Source: Manihot esculenta (taxonomy: Eukaryota > Streptophyta > Magnoliopsida > Malpighiales > Euphorbiaceae). From it: 64,000 bases of DNA. Positions 1 to 10,620 of this stretch are shown here, one piece after another. Below the pieces are notes generated by a model. That model made no database searches and was not told where the DNA came from. It saw only the letters and a program-made list of their open reading frames with translations. A program made the translations under genes and the position numbers. How positions within the stretch are numbered: the first letter of the stretch is position 1; every line of letters starts with the position of its first letter. The stretch is taken from contig NC_035174.2 of assembly GCF_001659605.2 (NCBI RefSeq), forward strand, positions 7,504,389-7,568,388. Direction: 5' to 3'.

Positions 1-847
1 TTGCAACAGAGAAATGATCCTGAAATTCAGGGAAGAAGGAAAAATCGTCCCTTCTGAGATAACTATGAAGCTTTTGCAGCAGGCAATGCAGCAAAGTGAA
101 AAGAAGAAATTTCTCATTGATGGATTCCCTCGTAATGAAGAAAATCGCACTGCATTTGAGAACACTGTAATTAACAGTCACTTAAACCTAAATCTTCTTG
201 TTGGCTTTTCTCAATTTGAGATTTCTATACTTCCAGTTGTGAAGACTTTACTTCCTTACTGTTTTCATGCATTACTCTGCATAAGTGAGCTTTGATATGT
301 TTGGAACACGATGTTGTCTTGCAGATGAAAATTGAACCTGACCTGGTGCTATTTTTTGACTGCCCCTCAGAGGTGTTGACAAAACGTCTTCTAAGCAGGA
401 ACCAGGTTAGCTAGATGCACCACCTTGTTGCTTGATTTTTACTCTATGCATTTTTTTAATGATTTTACTTCCATTGCTTTTAAAGGGAAGAGTTGATGAT
501 AACATTTATACCATACAAAAACGACTGGAAGTTTATTTTGAATCAACTCTGCCTGTAATCAACTACTACAGCTCAAAAGGAAAAGTTGAAAAGGTAAATT
601 TTGTGGTCAAAGCTTCGCTATTAATGTATTATTGCTCAAACCCATCTGGGAATAAAAAGAGAATCTGCAAACTCATGTAACTTTTTATCTTTTCTGGCTA
701 CCCTAGATTGATGCTCAAAGATCCATTGATGAGGTATTTGAAGATGTCAAAGGTGTCTTCTCCAAGCTCAAACCAAAAAGTGTTGTGGGCTTAAAGAATG
801 AATGCAACATCCTGCAAATTGGAGCCCAAGTCTCATCCATTATCTAA
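1..847 (+). CDS. UMP-CMP kinase family protein, 3' part (5' end outside window)
   Basis: Nucleoside monophosphate kinase of the plant UMP/CMP (adenylate-kinase-like) family, which phosphorylates UMP and CMP with ATP. Exons read: to 166, 325-405, 486-593 and 707-847 (stop TAA 845-847); all introns are GT-AG and all these junctions are phase 0. Visible motifs: EGKIVPSE and FLIDGFPR (NMP-binding side), LFFDCPSE, and the LID segment NQGRVDDN formed across the junction at 405/486. The C-terminal part ([19 protein letters not shown]) is typical of plant UMP-CMP kinases. The C-terminal extension after VFSKL resembles the Arabidopsis At4g25280-type member more than the short UMK forms (memory, not a search). 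The P-loop exon lies upstream of the window. No break is seen. Confidence 0.9.
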
Positions 848-3800
848 AGGAATGAAAAAACTTGCTTTATCTGCTACTATCTTCTTTTTTTTTTTTTTTT
901 TTTTTTTTCTCATTTGATTAGCCCTAGTACACAGGTAATTATATATAAGAAAAAAGAACATGGAAACCCAGCTATATTAACCTTACTTTATGAGCAGAAG
1001 AGAAATGCTTAGCAGAAGCAATCATGGTGGCCTCTGGACCAGCAAGTTGGTGTTCTTTTTCTCTTAAAATCTTCATCTTTAACAGCCACACTGAAGCACG
1101 AGGCTAATGACATAATGATCCATGGGCATGGCTGTCCATTCTCTGCCTTTTGATCCTTGCTCATCTTCTTAATTACACACTGGTGATTAAGCTAGTTTTG
1201 ACGAAGCATGATATGTAATTATTTTTTAAAATTAATTAAAATGTTTACAATTTTATATAAGCACAGTTTCTTTATATTAAAATATTTTTCATTTTTGGAT
1301 AAAATTAAAATCTATTCTTTAATCTTGCCTACCAACGTCCTATACGACGTAAGCTATACTCATTAGTCTACTAGTGTTATTTAGATAAGCCGTCAAAACG
1401 GCATTGTGAATTGACGCAAAAGTAGTTGTTTGACTTTAGAATAACCTATTTCCCATTAGTATTAAAATAATTATGATTTGATGCAAGCATAGACTAAGTA
1501 AAATTGGTTAATCTTATTTTTCAAAAAAGTCACTAACCCTACTCTTATGCCAGTTGGCTGGACAATGAGTTTCAATAAATATTTTATTATTAAATTCTGC
1601 GATTGCAAAAGAGTACTTGACAAAACAGGAACCAAGTGTAAAAATCTATTTATTTAAAACAAATAACTTAAAATAATCAAAATTATTTTACTAATCAAAT
1701 TCATAACATTTACTTTAAGAGTGATACTGGAGAAAACATATTAACAATATTAATGACAATGAAGTCTGGTATATTCAATTACGTTGAAAAATATAAAATA
1801 ATAAATATCTTAAAATTATCTTTTTAGCAGCATCTAAAATAATATTTAATTATTGAAATCTCAAGAGCAGTGACGTGGCAGATTGCTATTGACAGCTAAT
1901 TTGTCGTTTTCTGTTTATGTGTTGGATGCATTGCACTGGATCTGGACCTGCAGCCTTTCCCCATACTAACACTCTTGTCTTGCGACACGTTCTTCCCATG
2001 CTCGCATTACAAGAAAAGAAAATATTATTATTCCTTTTTTTAAGTTATATTTTTTATTCTTATAAATTTCAAATTTTAATTATTAAAGATTTTTTGAGTC
2101 AGCTCCGAACAGAACACATGATATATCGTTTCAAGCTGGACCTTCACGTCTAACGCACCCAATAAAATATATTTGTTTACTATTAATTAATAACAATAGC
2201 TAGAAAATTGTGAAAAAATAAATGGATAAATTATACTGTGATGCTGTATAATTAATGAATTAATTTTATATTTTTAAAATTAAATATTTAATTTTTTTAT
2301 AATTATTTTGCTTAAATTATATTTTTTATTTTTATTTATCATTTAAATTGTAAAAAACAAATTTATTATTTTTTAAAATAAATAAATTATATTTAAATTT
2401 TTAAATTTTAATATAATTAATAAATTAATCTTTATATTTTTTAAATTATGTGCTTAAATTCTTTTATAATAAATCATTCTCATTTATTATAAATTAAATA
2501 TTTTTATTTTTTACTTTTTTTATTTAAAATAACATTTAAATTTTATTAACTTTTATGTATAACGTTTCATTTAATTAATATTTTTTATTTTTTATTTTTC
2601 ACATTTCATTTATTAAAAGATTTCAATACTTATAATTTTAAAATTTTAAAAAAATATTTATAATTTTAATTATTTTTATATAATTTTCAAATAATATTTA
2701 AGGAGATTATAAATTTTTATAAAAATATTTTAAAAAGAAATTATACTTTTATAAAAAATTTAACTATTTATTAACTTTAAATTAATAAAAAAATTATAAT
2801 TTAAAACGGATTAAATATATAAATATTTAAAATTTTAATTTAAAATTAAAGAGATTGATTCATCAATTATATTAAAATTTATGGACTAAAATATAATTTA
2901 TATAATATAAAATTTTATTTATATTAAAAATAATTTAAGTATTTAATTTTAAAAATATAAAGATTTTACAATAAAATTTAAAAATTAAAATATAATTTAT
3001 TTAAAATAAAATAATTTTTTTTAAATAAATATTAAATCGGTTACATATTTAATTTATATTAATATTGAAGTTTTTTCTGGTTTTTTTTGTCATTTCTTTT
3101 ATTGGTATTATTTTTCTTTTATTAGAGTTGAATTTTTTCGCTATTTCCTTGTTATATAATCTTTTTAATAACATAAAATATAATTTGAATTGTTTATTAT
3201 TTTTATTTCATAATATAATCTACAAGCATATAAATGCCTAGCTTTCTCAAAAATAATATTTTAAAAATTTTTATTGTTTAAAAATATAATCTACTAATTA
3301 TTTTATCTAAAAATTATTAAATTTCGCTTATTATAATTACAAGTTTTTAATTTTCTATATTTATATTATTTTTTCTGAAAAAAATTCGTGTTATAATTAT
3401 TTTATACTACTTATCAATGGACAATTAAATTTTTTACAAAATAATAATAATAATAATATTCTATTGAAATCTTTCAAAATTTCATGTTGCTTTTCTAATT
3501 TAATTTTATAATTTAAGTGATGTGACTAATTTTATTTCTGTTACTGTAAAATATAATTTAATTTAGTAATTGAGAAATTCACTGACTGGTAAATACATAT
3601 CAAATCATCATTTCTATGACCCCTCCACTAAAAAAAAATATATTTTATTAGTTTTATAATCCTAACAACAGCAAAATAAAATAAAATATATGATTTGGAT
3701 AAATTTGAGGGAGTTTTATATTCAATAAATATGATTAATTTAATTTAAAATTGTGTTTAGATTTAAAGTTTTAATATTTTAGAAAAGATGAAAATAAAAA

Positions 3801-4456
3801 AGTAATTCAACTCCTAGTTTGCCTCAAATGGGAATTTTTATAAGGCACGACTTGAAAGAAAAAGTAATGCAAATCATGAAGACAATATGATAGTATTTTA
3901 TTCATCATAAACAAGTGCACAACAACAAAAATAATTCAGATTTCATTGGATTATTAATATTTTTTTATTAAAAGATTGTAGGGGTACTCGAATTTTATTT
4001 CACATACATAACTTTAGCAATTAAGTCATACTAACGCATTAAATCAGCTGTCAATATAATTGAATTTAAATTAAAAATTGAATTGAATTGAATTAATTAA
4101 ATATTTCAATTCAATTTTTATTTTTAAAAATTTTAATTATTTTGATTTAATTTAATTTTTTATAACAAATTAATAAATCAAAATAGTATATTATTTTTTA
4201 TAATATAAAAAAATTAGATTATAATTAAAATTTAAAATACTAAAAATAAAATATAAAAAATAAAAAAATTATTAAAAAGTTTAAATAATTAAATTAAATT
4301 AAATCAATTTAATTTAAATTAATTTATGGTCGATTTAATTTTTACAAATATTAAAATTTTAATTTTTTATTTATTCACTTTATTACTCCATATATAATTA
4401 TCTGAGTAATGGATCATTTATATAATTTATTGTGCCTAATCTAATTTATCAAAACT
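848..4456. other. AT-rich intergenic DNA
   Basis: Begins with the 3' UTR of the kinase gene, with a T-tract at 885-908. From about 2160 to 4440 it is extremely AT-rich with A/T homopolymers, an (AAT)n run near 3441-3459 and self-complementary AATTGAATT-type sequence around 4060-4330. I see no convincing coding region. Confidence 0.6.
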
Positions 4457-6751
4457 CAAGTTGTAATACCCGGCTAGACTCCGGTATCGGAATTCCTATC
4501 GTCCGGTGGAATCTCGGATGTCGGAGACCTCTAGATGGGTAAAACCATGTTCTTATAAAATATTTTAATGTTTTTGATGATTTTAAGTAAAAAGGGAATG
4601 AGTTTTTGAATAAAAACAACCTTGGAGGAAAACCCAGGTTCGGCCGCCGAACATGCAGGCATTTCGGGTGTGCCTTAGGCCCCCGAAGGCATAGGTTGAG
4701 GAAAGTCCAGGTTCGGCCGCCGAACCTCAAGTTCGGCCGCCGAACATGGCATGCATGCGGAGGCACATTCGGCCCCCGAACGTGGCCTAGACAGCCACTA
4801 TAAAAGGGTCCCTTAGCCGAAAATGGGCGAGCTTTTCCCCATTTTCGGCCAAGGTGAGCTCTCCGCCGTCCCTCACCGATCTTTGATGTTTTTCCTCTAG
4901 ATCTTTCAAGTTTTTCATTTGTTTTAACTTTGTTTTGAAGATTTGAGCTTTTGAGCAAAGTTTTGGAGCTTTGAGGTTCAAGAACTCAAATCTCTCCCAA
5001 CTCCAAGTTTGGTCGCCTCTACTCTCGATCTTCAAGAGGTAAGAGTCGATCTCTAGCTTATATTATGTTTTAAGTAAGTTTTATGAAGTTCTTGAGGGTA
5101 GAATGCATGTTTAGGTTATAGTTATGTTTATGGGTATAAATGTATGTTCATGAACAATGTGGCTTGTAATGTGTGTTTGATGTGTTGTAGTTGGGGTTTA
5201 AGGTAGTTTGAGACCCCTAGGAGCTTGTATGCATGTTTTGGTTGAGCTAAATGCATGATGGTTTGAGTTTGGAGGCATTTGTGCATGTTTGAACCAAGTT
5301 TCTGCCCTTTGGGAGAAACCAGGTTCGGCAGCCGAAAGAACTTTCGGCCGCCGAACCCTCTTGTGGAGGCAGCCTTCGGCTGCCGAAGCTTGCCCCCGAA
5401 AGGAGACTTTCGTCTCTGTCTGGGAGTTTCGGCCGCGGAACATGCATGAGTTTCGCCTCTGTCTGGGAGTTTCGGCCGCCGAAGGTGCCGCCGAACCTGC
5501 CTGACTTTCGGCTCTGGAGGGACTTTCGGCCGCCGAACCTGCCCTGTCCAGCCTTTCTTTGCATGTTTTTGCATGGATGTTTTGAGGAGTTTTAGAGGGT
5601 TTTGGGGGATGTTTTTTTAGAGTTATGTTCTAGTATGTTGGTCCCTCATTTGAGTCCACCTGTGTAGGTTCGGACCCGAGGAACCGAGGACCTCAGCAGT
5701 GAGTCAGCTGTTTCAGTCAGTGTCAGAGCTAACCAGAGGTGAGTGGAATGACTCTTATGCTTTTAAATAAATAAATAAATCAGTTTTGAGCATGTTCATG
5801 CACCACGGATGCCATGTGATATTTTAGGATGCTTGCATTAGAAATCACGAATATGTTGCATTGCATAATATGTTGTTGATGTGGATGAATGTTGAATGAT
5901 CCATTAGCCCTCATATGTTATGATATGATGATATGGTATGGAAGTCCAGGTGTGGCCTACACTACGCCCTTGGCACTATGTAAGAGAAAGACCGGACGTG
6001 GCCTGCACTACGCCCCCGGCACTATGGATTATGTATGTTATGTTATGTTATGTATAAGAGAAAGACCAGACGTGGCCTGCACTACGCCCCTGGCATGATT
6101 GGATTATGTAGAGGGCTAAATGGTGACAAGTTCATCCTTGATATGATTAGTTGTGATGTGATGCATTTCATGTTATCATATGTTTTAACTGCTTTACTAT
6201 TCTGCTCACTGGGCTCTAGTAGCTCACCCCTCTCCCAAATTCCCCAGGTTTGCAGGTACGGGTTAGACAGAGAAGTCAAGAGGAGTAAGGAAGTCTTATG
6301 TATGTAATAGTTAGAATGTGGACATGACAGATCGTATAATGATGTTTGGATATGTAATGTAATGATATTGAGGTTAGAAGTGTGCTTGACCATAGTATAA
6401 TGTAATCCCTTTTTGAATCATGATCTTAATGTTATTGATGTCCATGTTTAGCCAGCTCAACACTTGTTATGCCACCCATTGGGGGCATTGAAGAGATCCC
6501 ATAGAGGGGTCAAGTTTTTTATTATGTATATGTTCAGTGCATGCACAGGTTGAGTTTGGTGTATGATAGAATGTATGAAAGAAAAGTTTTAAATTTTTAT
6601 GTATGATTGTTGATCATGTATGGGATTAAACAGGTTTACAGGTTTCATGTCAGGCTTGCTACGGGTCCCGGCGGCCTTAAGCCGATCTGGATCCTAGCAC
6701 CGGTAGCGGTCCGATTTCCGGGCGATCCGATTTCCGGGTCGTTACACAAGT
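4457..6751 (+). mobile_element. Solo LTR copy 1 of a Ty3-type retrotransposon, with 5-bp TSD
   Basis: The element is 4462-6746 (2285 bp). It starts TGTAATACCCGG and ends CCGGGTCGTTACA, so it has TG...CA ends that form an imperfect inverted repeat. It is flanked by a perfect target duplication CAAGT (4457-4461 and 6747-6751). No internal gag/pol region or second LTR is attached, so it is read as a solo LTR left by LTR-LTR recombination. A TATA box TATAAAAG lies at 4799-4806. TTCGGCCGCCGAA-type motifs cluster at 4639-4744 and 5320-5560. A short minisatellite with copies starting at 5952, 5999 and 6072 lies further in. Two related copies occur inverted at 30387-32301 and 46262-48459. The terminal sequence resembles LTRs of Tekay/Del-like chromoviruses (inference). 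A large unspecialised non-autonomous element is the alternative. Confidence 0.88.
4799..4806 (+). promoter_or_regulatory. TATA box of solo LTR copy 1
   Basis: TATAAAAG, 337 bases from the LTR 5' end. The same octamer is conserved in copy 2 (complement of 32054-32061). Copy 3 has it at the equivalent place (complement of 48161-48168). This marks the likely U3/R boundary about 30 bp downstream. Confidence 0.7.
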
Positions 6752-8655
6752 TTAATGGTATTTCACGTAACAAATATTTAATATTTTTTAAGTTAAATGC
6801 TTATATCAAATTTTATTTAAATTAATTTAAATATTAATCATAAAATATAGAAATTTAAATGTAAAATTTTAATAGTTATTTAATTTATTTTTATATTAAC
6901 TTGAGCTTAGCACTTTCTGATATATTATGAAAAGTACTTAATTATAATATACATTAAATTAGGGCATTTCAGTAATTCTATCAGAAGCGAGCAGAGTCAA
7001 ATAATCGGCGTTCAATATTAAGATCGGCAGAGAAATTGTTTTTCTTTTTCCTTTTTATTTTCTTAAAAAGCTCCTCTGACTCTCCAATGCGATTCGTTGA
7101 TCCTTCTTGTTTAGACGGTGACATCGCCACGTCATTGCCCAATCCCTTATCTACACATTGCACCGTTTTTCTTGCTCCATACATTTCCATCCAACGGTCT
7201 CGATCCCTCCACTGTCACGAAGATCCAACGGCTCCAACTCCGATTTCCAGAGCATTCCAAATCCACAGCAACCTAGAGAGAGGATCAAAGGAAAAAATAA
7301 TTAACTAGAGAGAGAAAGAGAGTAGAGTGAAGAAGTAACTATGGTTAGTTTTAAACCCAGGTTTCCTCAACAAGTTAAAGAACGTTCCTGGTAAGAGAAG
7401 GGCTAGACAGAAAAGGAACCGAGGCCGAAAAAGAATTAAAAGAATTCAAGGAGGGTTTTTCATTCCGTGGTCTTGGCTTTGGTTGAATTCTGAGTCAACT
7501 CGGGCGATTCCATTCTTGCTTTCCCTCCCCCCTTAGAACCTTCAAATTCGTCTGAACACGGCTTCATAGAACATACACCTTGTTGTTCTGGTGTTTCTTT
7601 TATCTTTTTCCCCTCCAATTTCTTCAAAGGTTTCAATTTAATCTTAGGGTTCTGATTCATTCGCGACTCTCCGTGGGATTCTCTCAGATCTTGCATTCTT
7701 GGTGAGTTTTTTGCTGCCATTTTACTTCTTAATGGTTTTTTTTCTCAGGTTGTAATAGTATGGTTCTATTTGAGGTTTTAAAGGTCGGTTAGATTAATGT
7801 TTTCTAGTTTATAACCATACGTAGTTTTGACTTGTGAAACATTCTTTTTCTTTTCAAGGTAGTATCATGATTCTTCCTTTTCTGTGTTATTTGTTTTTTT
7901 TTTTTTTTTTCGTGTGTTCATGGTGTGTACTGTAGGCTAGTGTTCAATGCATATGCTCAGATTTTGAGAGGGGTTGAGAGGACTAGCTTCTGGGTTTTCT
8001 TTTACCTCTAGGTTTAGCAGCCTCTTGTTACTTTTATAGATTCAATCAAGTTTTGCTTCTTGCAACCCCCTCACCAACAAAAGCCACCTCCAATCTCTGA
8101 TCATGGACTTCTCTTAAATCGGTTGATGCTGATGCGTTAATGCTTAGGAAATCTTAATAAAAGAAGCCGATAGTGGATATGCAACCATTTGCCTGGAAGC
8201 ATTTTTTTTTAAAAAAGAAAATGGATCTCCGATCTTGAGTTAAATTTATCTACTGCTTTGTAGTCCTTATACGTGCTGTTTAGTATTTACTTTGTAAGAT
8301 ATTTCTATGAGCTAATTGTCATTTTTTTCTACCTCTGATATTGGTACCTTCTCCCCCTCTCTCTCATCCAGATACTTTTATTATCAAGTGTTGTAGAAAT
8401 GGCTTGCTTGGCATAGCAGTGGGCTTGGGATCTTCTTCGGAGTCTCTATTTTTGCGGTAATGGTTTCTGCAGTTTGAATTGTGGGTAGAGTTTGAGATGA
8501 GGTTGTCAAATTAATGATTGATAGTGAATTTTATTATTTTCGACAAGATCAGTTGCAATTGGTGTTTGGCGCTTTTTTGGGAGGGAAGAAGCTCTCTTCC
8601 TTCTTTGCTGCCTCTGTCACCAGCCACTTAGAACACAAGATTCTCATTCCATTTC
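6752..8655 (+). other. Promoter and 5' leader of the PI4-kinase gamma gene, with probable leader intron
   Basis: AT-rich up to about 7000, then mixed composition. Purine-rich AGAGAG repeats lie at 7270-7333. A short upstream ORF of 17 codons runs 7341-7394. A good donor (TTG|GTGAGT, intron from 7702) and a good acceptor (TTTCTGCAG, ending 8472) suggest one leader intron, which is common in this gene family. The leader boundaries are inferred. Confidence 0.45.
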
Positions 8656-10620
8656 ATGTCTCGTAAGTTAGACAGCCCAGTTCAGACCCAAATGGCAGTG
8701 GCAGTCTTTAAGAGCCCACTCAGTGGGGAATATCACGGGAATAGGAAAATGGAGGGGAAACAACCTGCTGGGAGGAGAAGGATTTTTGTGCAGACTGAGA
8801 CCGGTTGTGTTTTGGGGATGGAATTGGATCGTGGTGACAATGCACATACTGTCAAAAGGAGGTTGCAGCTTGCTCTTAAAGTCCCCACTGAGGAGAGTTC
8901 CTTGACTTTTGGGGATATGGTGCTGAATAATGATCTCAGTGCTGTTCGTAATGATTGTCCTCTTCTTTTAACGCGAAATTGTCTGCATAAAAGCTCATCT
9001 ACTCCCTGTCTTTCACCAACTGCCAAGGAAATCCAACAGAGAGATCGGAGTGGTCTTGTTGAGATATTGGGACAGTCAAATAGCTTTGCTAAAATGAAAC
9101 AATTGGTCAAGGAAAGTATCAAGGCGATTAAGATGGGTGTTGATCCAATTCCAGTTCATAGTGGGCTTGGAGGTGCATACTATTTTAGGAACAGCAAAGG
9201 TGAGAGTGTTGCAATTGTGAAACCAACAGATGAAGAGCCTTTTGCACCAAACAACCCAAAAGGCTTTGTTGGTAAAGCACTTGGGCAACCAGGTTTGAAA
9301 AGGTCTGTTCGGGTTGGGGAAACAGGGTTCAGGGAAGTAGCTGCTTACCTACTTGACTATGATCACTTTGCAAATGTGCCTCCTACTGCCTTGGTGAAGA
9401 TCACACACTCAATCTTCAATGTCAATGATGGGGTGAATGGTAACAAGCAACACAAGAAGAACCAGGTTAGCAAGATTGCATCTTTCCAACAATTCATACC
9501 ACATGATTTTGATGCTAGTGATCATGGGACATCCAGCTTCCCAGTCTCTGCAGTGCATCGTATTGGGATATTAGATATTAGGATTTTTAACACAGATCGG
9601 CATGCGGGTAACCTTTTAGTAAGGAAGCTTGATCGTGTTGGGAGATTTGGGCAAGTGGAATTGATTCCAATTGATCATGGTCTTTGCTTGCCAGAAACAT
9701 TGGAGGATCCATACTTCGAATGGATTCATTGGCCTCAGGCATCAATCCCATTCTCAGAGGATGAGGTTGAGTATATAGAAAAACTTGATCCTGATAGGGA
9801 TTGTGATATGCTGCGAAGGGAGCTCCCTATGATTCGAGAGGCTTGTCTGCGTGTCTTGGTTCTCTGCACAATTTTTCTCAAGGAAGCTGCTGCTGCTGGT
9901 CTCTGTCTTGCTGAAATTGGTGAGATGATGAGCAGGGAATTTCGTGCCGGAGAGGAGGAACCCAGTGAGCTTGAGGTTGTATGTCTCGAGGCGAGGAGGT
10001 TGATTGCAGAGAGGGAGGTGTTGTCTCCTGGGACAGACTTGGGAAATGAGGAATTTCAATTTGATATAGACTATGAAGAAACAGAATTTGACTTCACACC
10101 AAAGATGACAACAGAGGATTATATGACTAGAACACCCATCCAACATGGATTTGGAGCTAGTAATAGCCGTTTACCACTTTCAAGATTAGAGGAGAGCATA
10201 GAAGAGGAAGAGGAGGAGGAGGTGGAGGAAGAGGAAGAGGAAGAGGAAAGCATGGAGAATGGTGTAGGAAAAGACAGAGTGGGTGGTCTACCCTCGCCTG
10301 CACGGTTGCCAATCATGTCGAAGCTTTCTATGTCACTTAAAAATACCACATTAGGTGACAAGAAACAGAAATGCCAGAAATTCTCAGGAGTGAAACCAGA
10401 AAATGGCTATTTTGCTAACACATCTTCTGGGCACAGGAGTGCTAATGAGCAGCTTCCTGCAAGTCTCAGTTTTGTGAAGCTGGCCGACATGAGCGAAGGG
10501 GAATGGACTCTGTTTTTGGACAAATTTCTGGAACTGCTGCCCCCGGCATTTGCCAAACGGAAATCTGTGACCCTTGGTCAGAGACAGATGCAGAGGCTTG
10601 GTACCTCATGCCAATTTTGA
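8656..10620 (+). CDS. PI4KG5: Phosphatidylinositol 4-kinase gamma (ubiquitin-like domain kinase)
   Basis: A single open exon of 654 codons. The family belongs to the PI3/PI4-kinase fold (plant type II, gamma group); several plant members act mainly as protein kinases. Order: N-terminal MSRKLDSPVQTQMAVAVFK, the characteristic start of the Arabidopsis gamma-5 group; a ubiquitin-like domain at about residues 41-108; then the kinase domain from about 165 to 450. Visible key residues: Lys189 in VAIVKPTDEEP (ATP contact), catalytic-loop NTDRHAGN at 312-319 with Asp314, and the metal-binding IDHGL with Asp340. A Glu-rich tract lies at about 514-531, encoded by GAG/GAA repeats. The C-terminus EWTLFLDKFLELLP is typical of the family. 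Length matches the usual 560-650 residues. No frameshift is seen. The symbol is by resemblance to At1g26270; the exact paralogue is not proven. Confidence 0.93.
   Translation: MSRKLDSPVQTQMAVAVFKSPLSGEYHGNRKMEGKQPAGRRRIFVQTETGCVLGMELDRGDNAHTVKRRLQLALKVPTEESSLTFGDMVLNNDLSAVRNDCPLLLTRNCLHKSSSTPCLSPTAKEIQQRDRSGLVEILGQSNSFAKMKQLVKESIKAIKMGVDPIPVHSGLGGAYYFRNSKGESVAIVKPTDEEPFAPNNPKGFVGKALGQPGLKRSVRVGETGFREVAAYLLDYDHFANVPPTALVKITHSIFNVNDGVNGNKQHKKNQVSKIASFQQFIPHDFDASDHGTSSFPVSAVHRIGILDIRIFNTDRHAGNLLVRKLDRVGRFGQVELIPIDHGLCLPETLEDPYFEWIHWPQASIPFSEDEVEYIEKLDPDRDCDMLRRELPMIREACLRVLVLCTIFLKEAAAAGLCLAEIGEMMSREFRAGEEEPSELEVVCLEARRLIAEREVLSPGTDLGNEEFQFDIDYEETEFDFTPKMTTEDYMTRTPIQHGFGASNSRLPLSRLEESIEEEEEEEVEEEEEEEESMENGVGKDRVGGLPSPARLPIMSKLSMSLKNTTLGDKKQKCQKFSGVKPENGYFANTSSGHRSANEQLPASLSFVKLADMSEGEWTLFLDKFLELLPPAFAKRKSVTLGQRQMQRLGTSCQF

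Noticed and set aside
4449..5574. Long minus- and plus-strand frames (up to 169 codons) in the GC-rich part of solo LTR 1
   Set aside because: They arise because the GC-rich TTCGGC/GCCGAA motifs lack stop codons. Similar frames in LTR copies 2 and 3 do not share a protein sequence in one frame.
7460..7720. 86-codon minus-strand frame (MAAKNSPRMQDL...) antisense to the PI4-kinase leader
   Set aside because: It overlaps the probable 5' UTR exon and donor of the kinase gene, is low-complexity and Lys-rich, and matches no family I know.
10119..10361. Ser-rich minus-strand frame inside the PI4-kinase gene
   Set aside because: It is the antisense shadow of the Glu-rich GAG/GAA tract.
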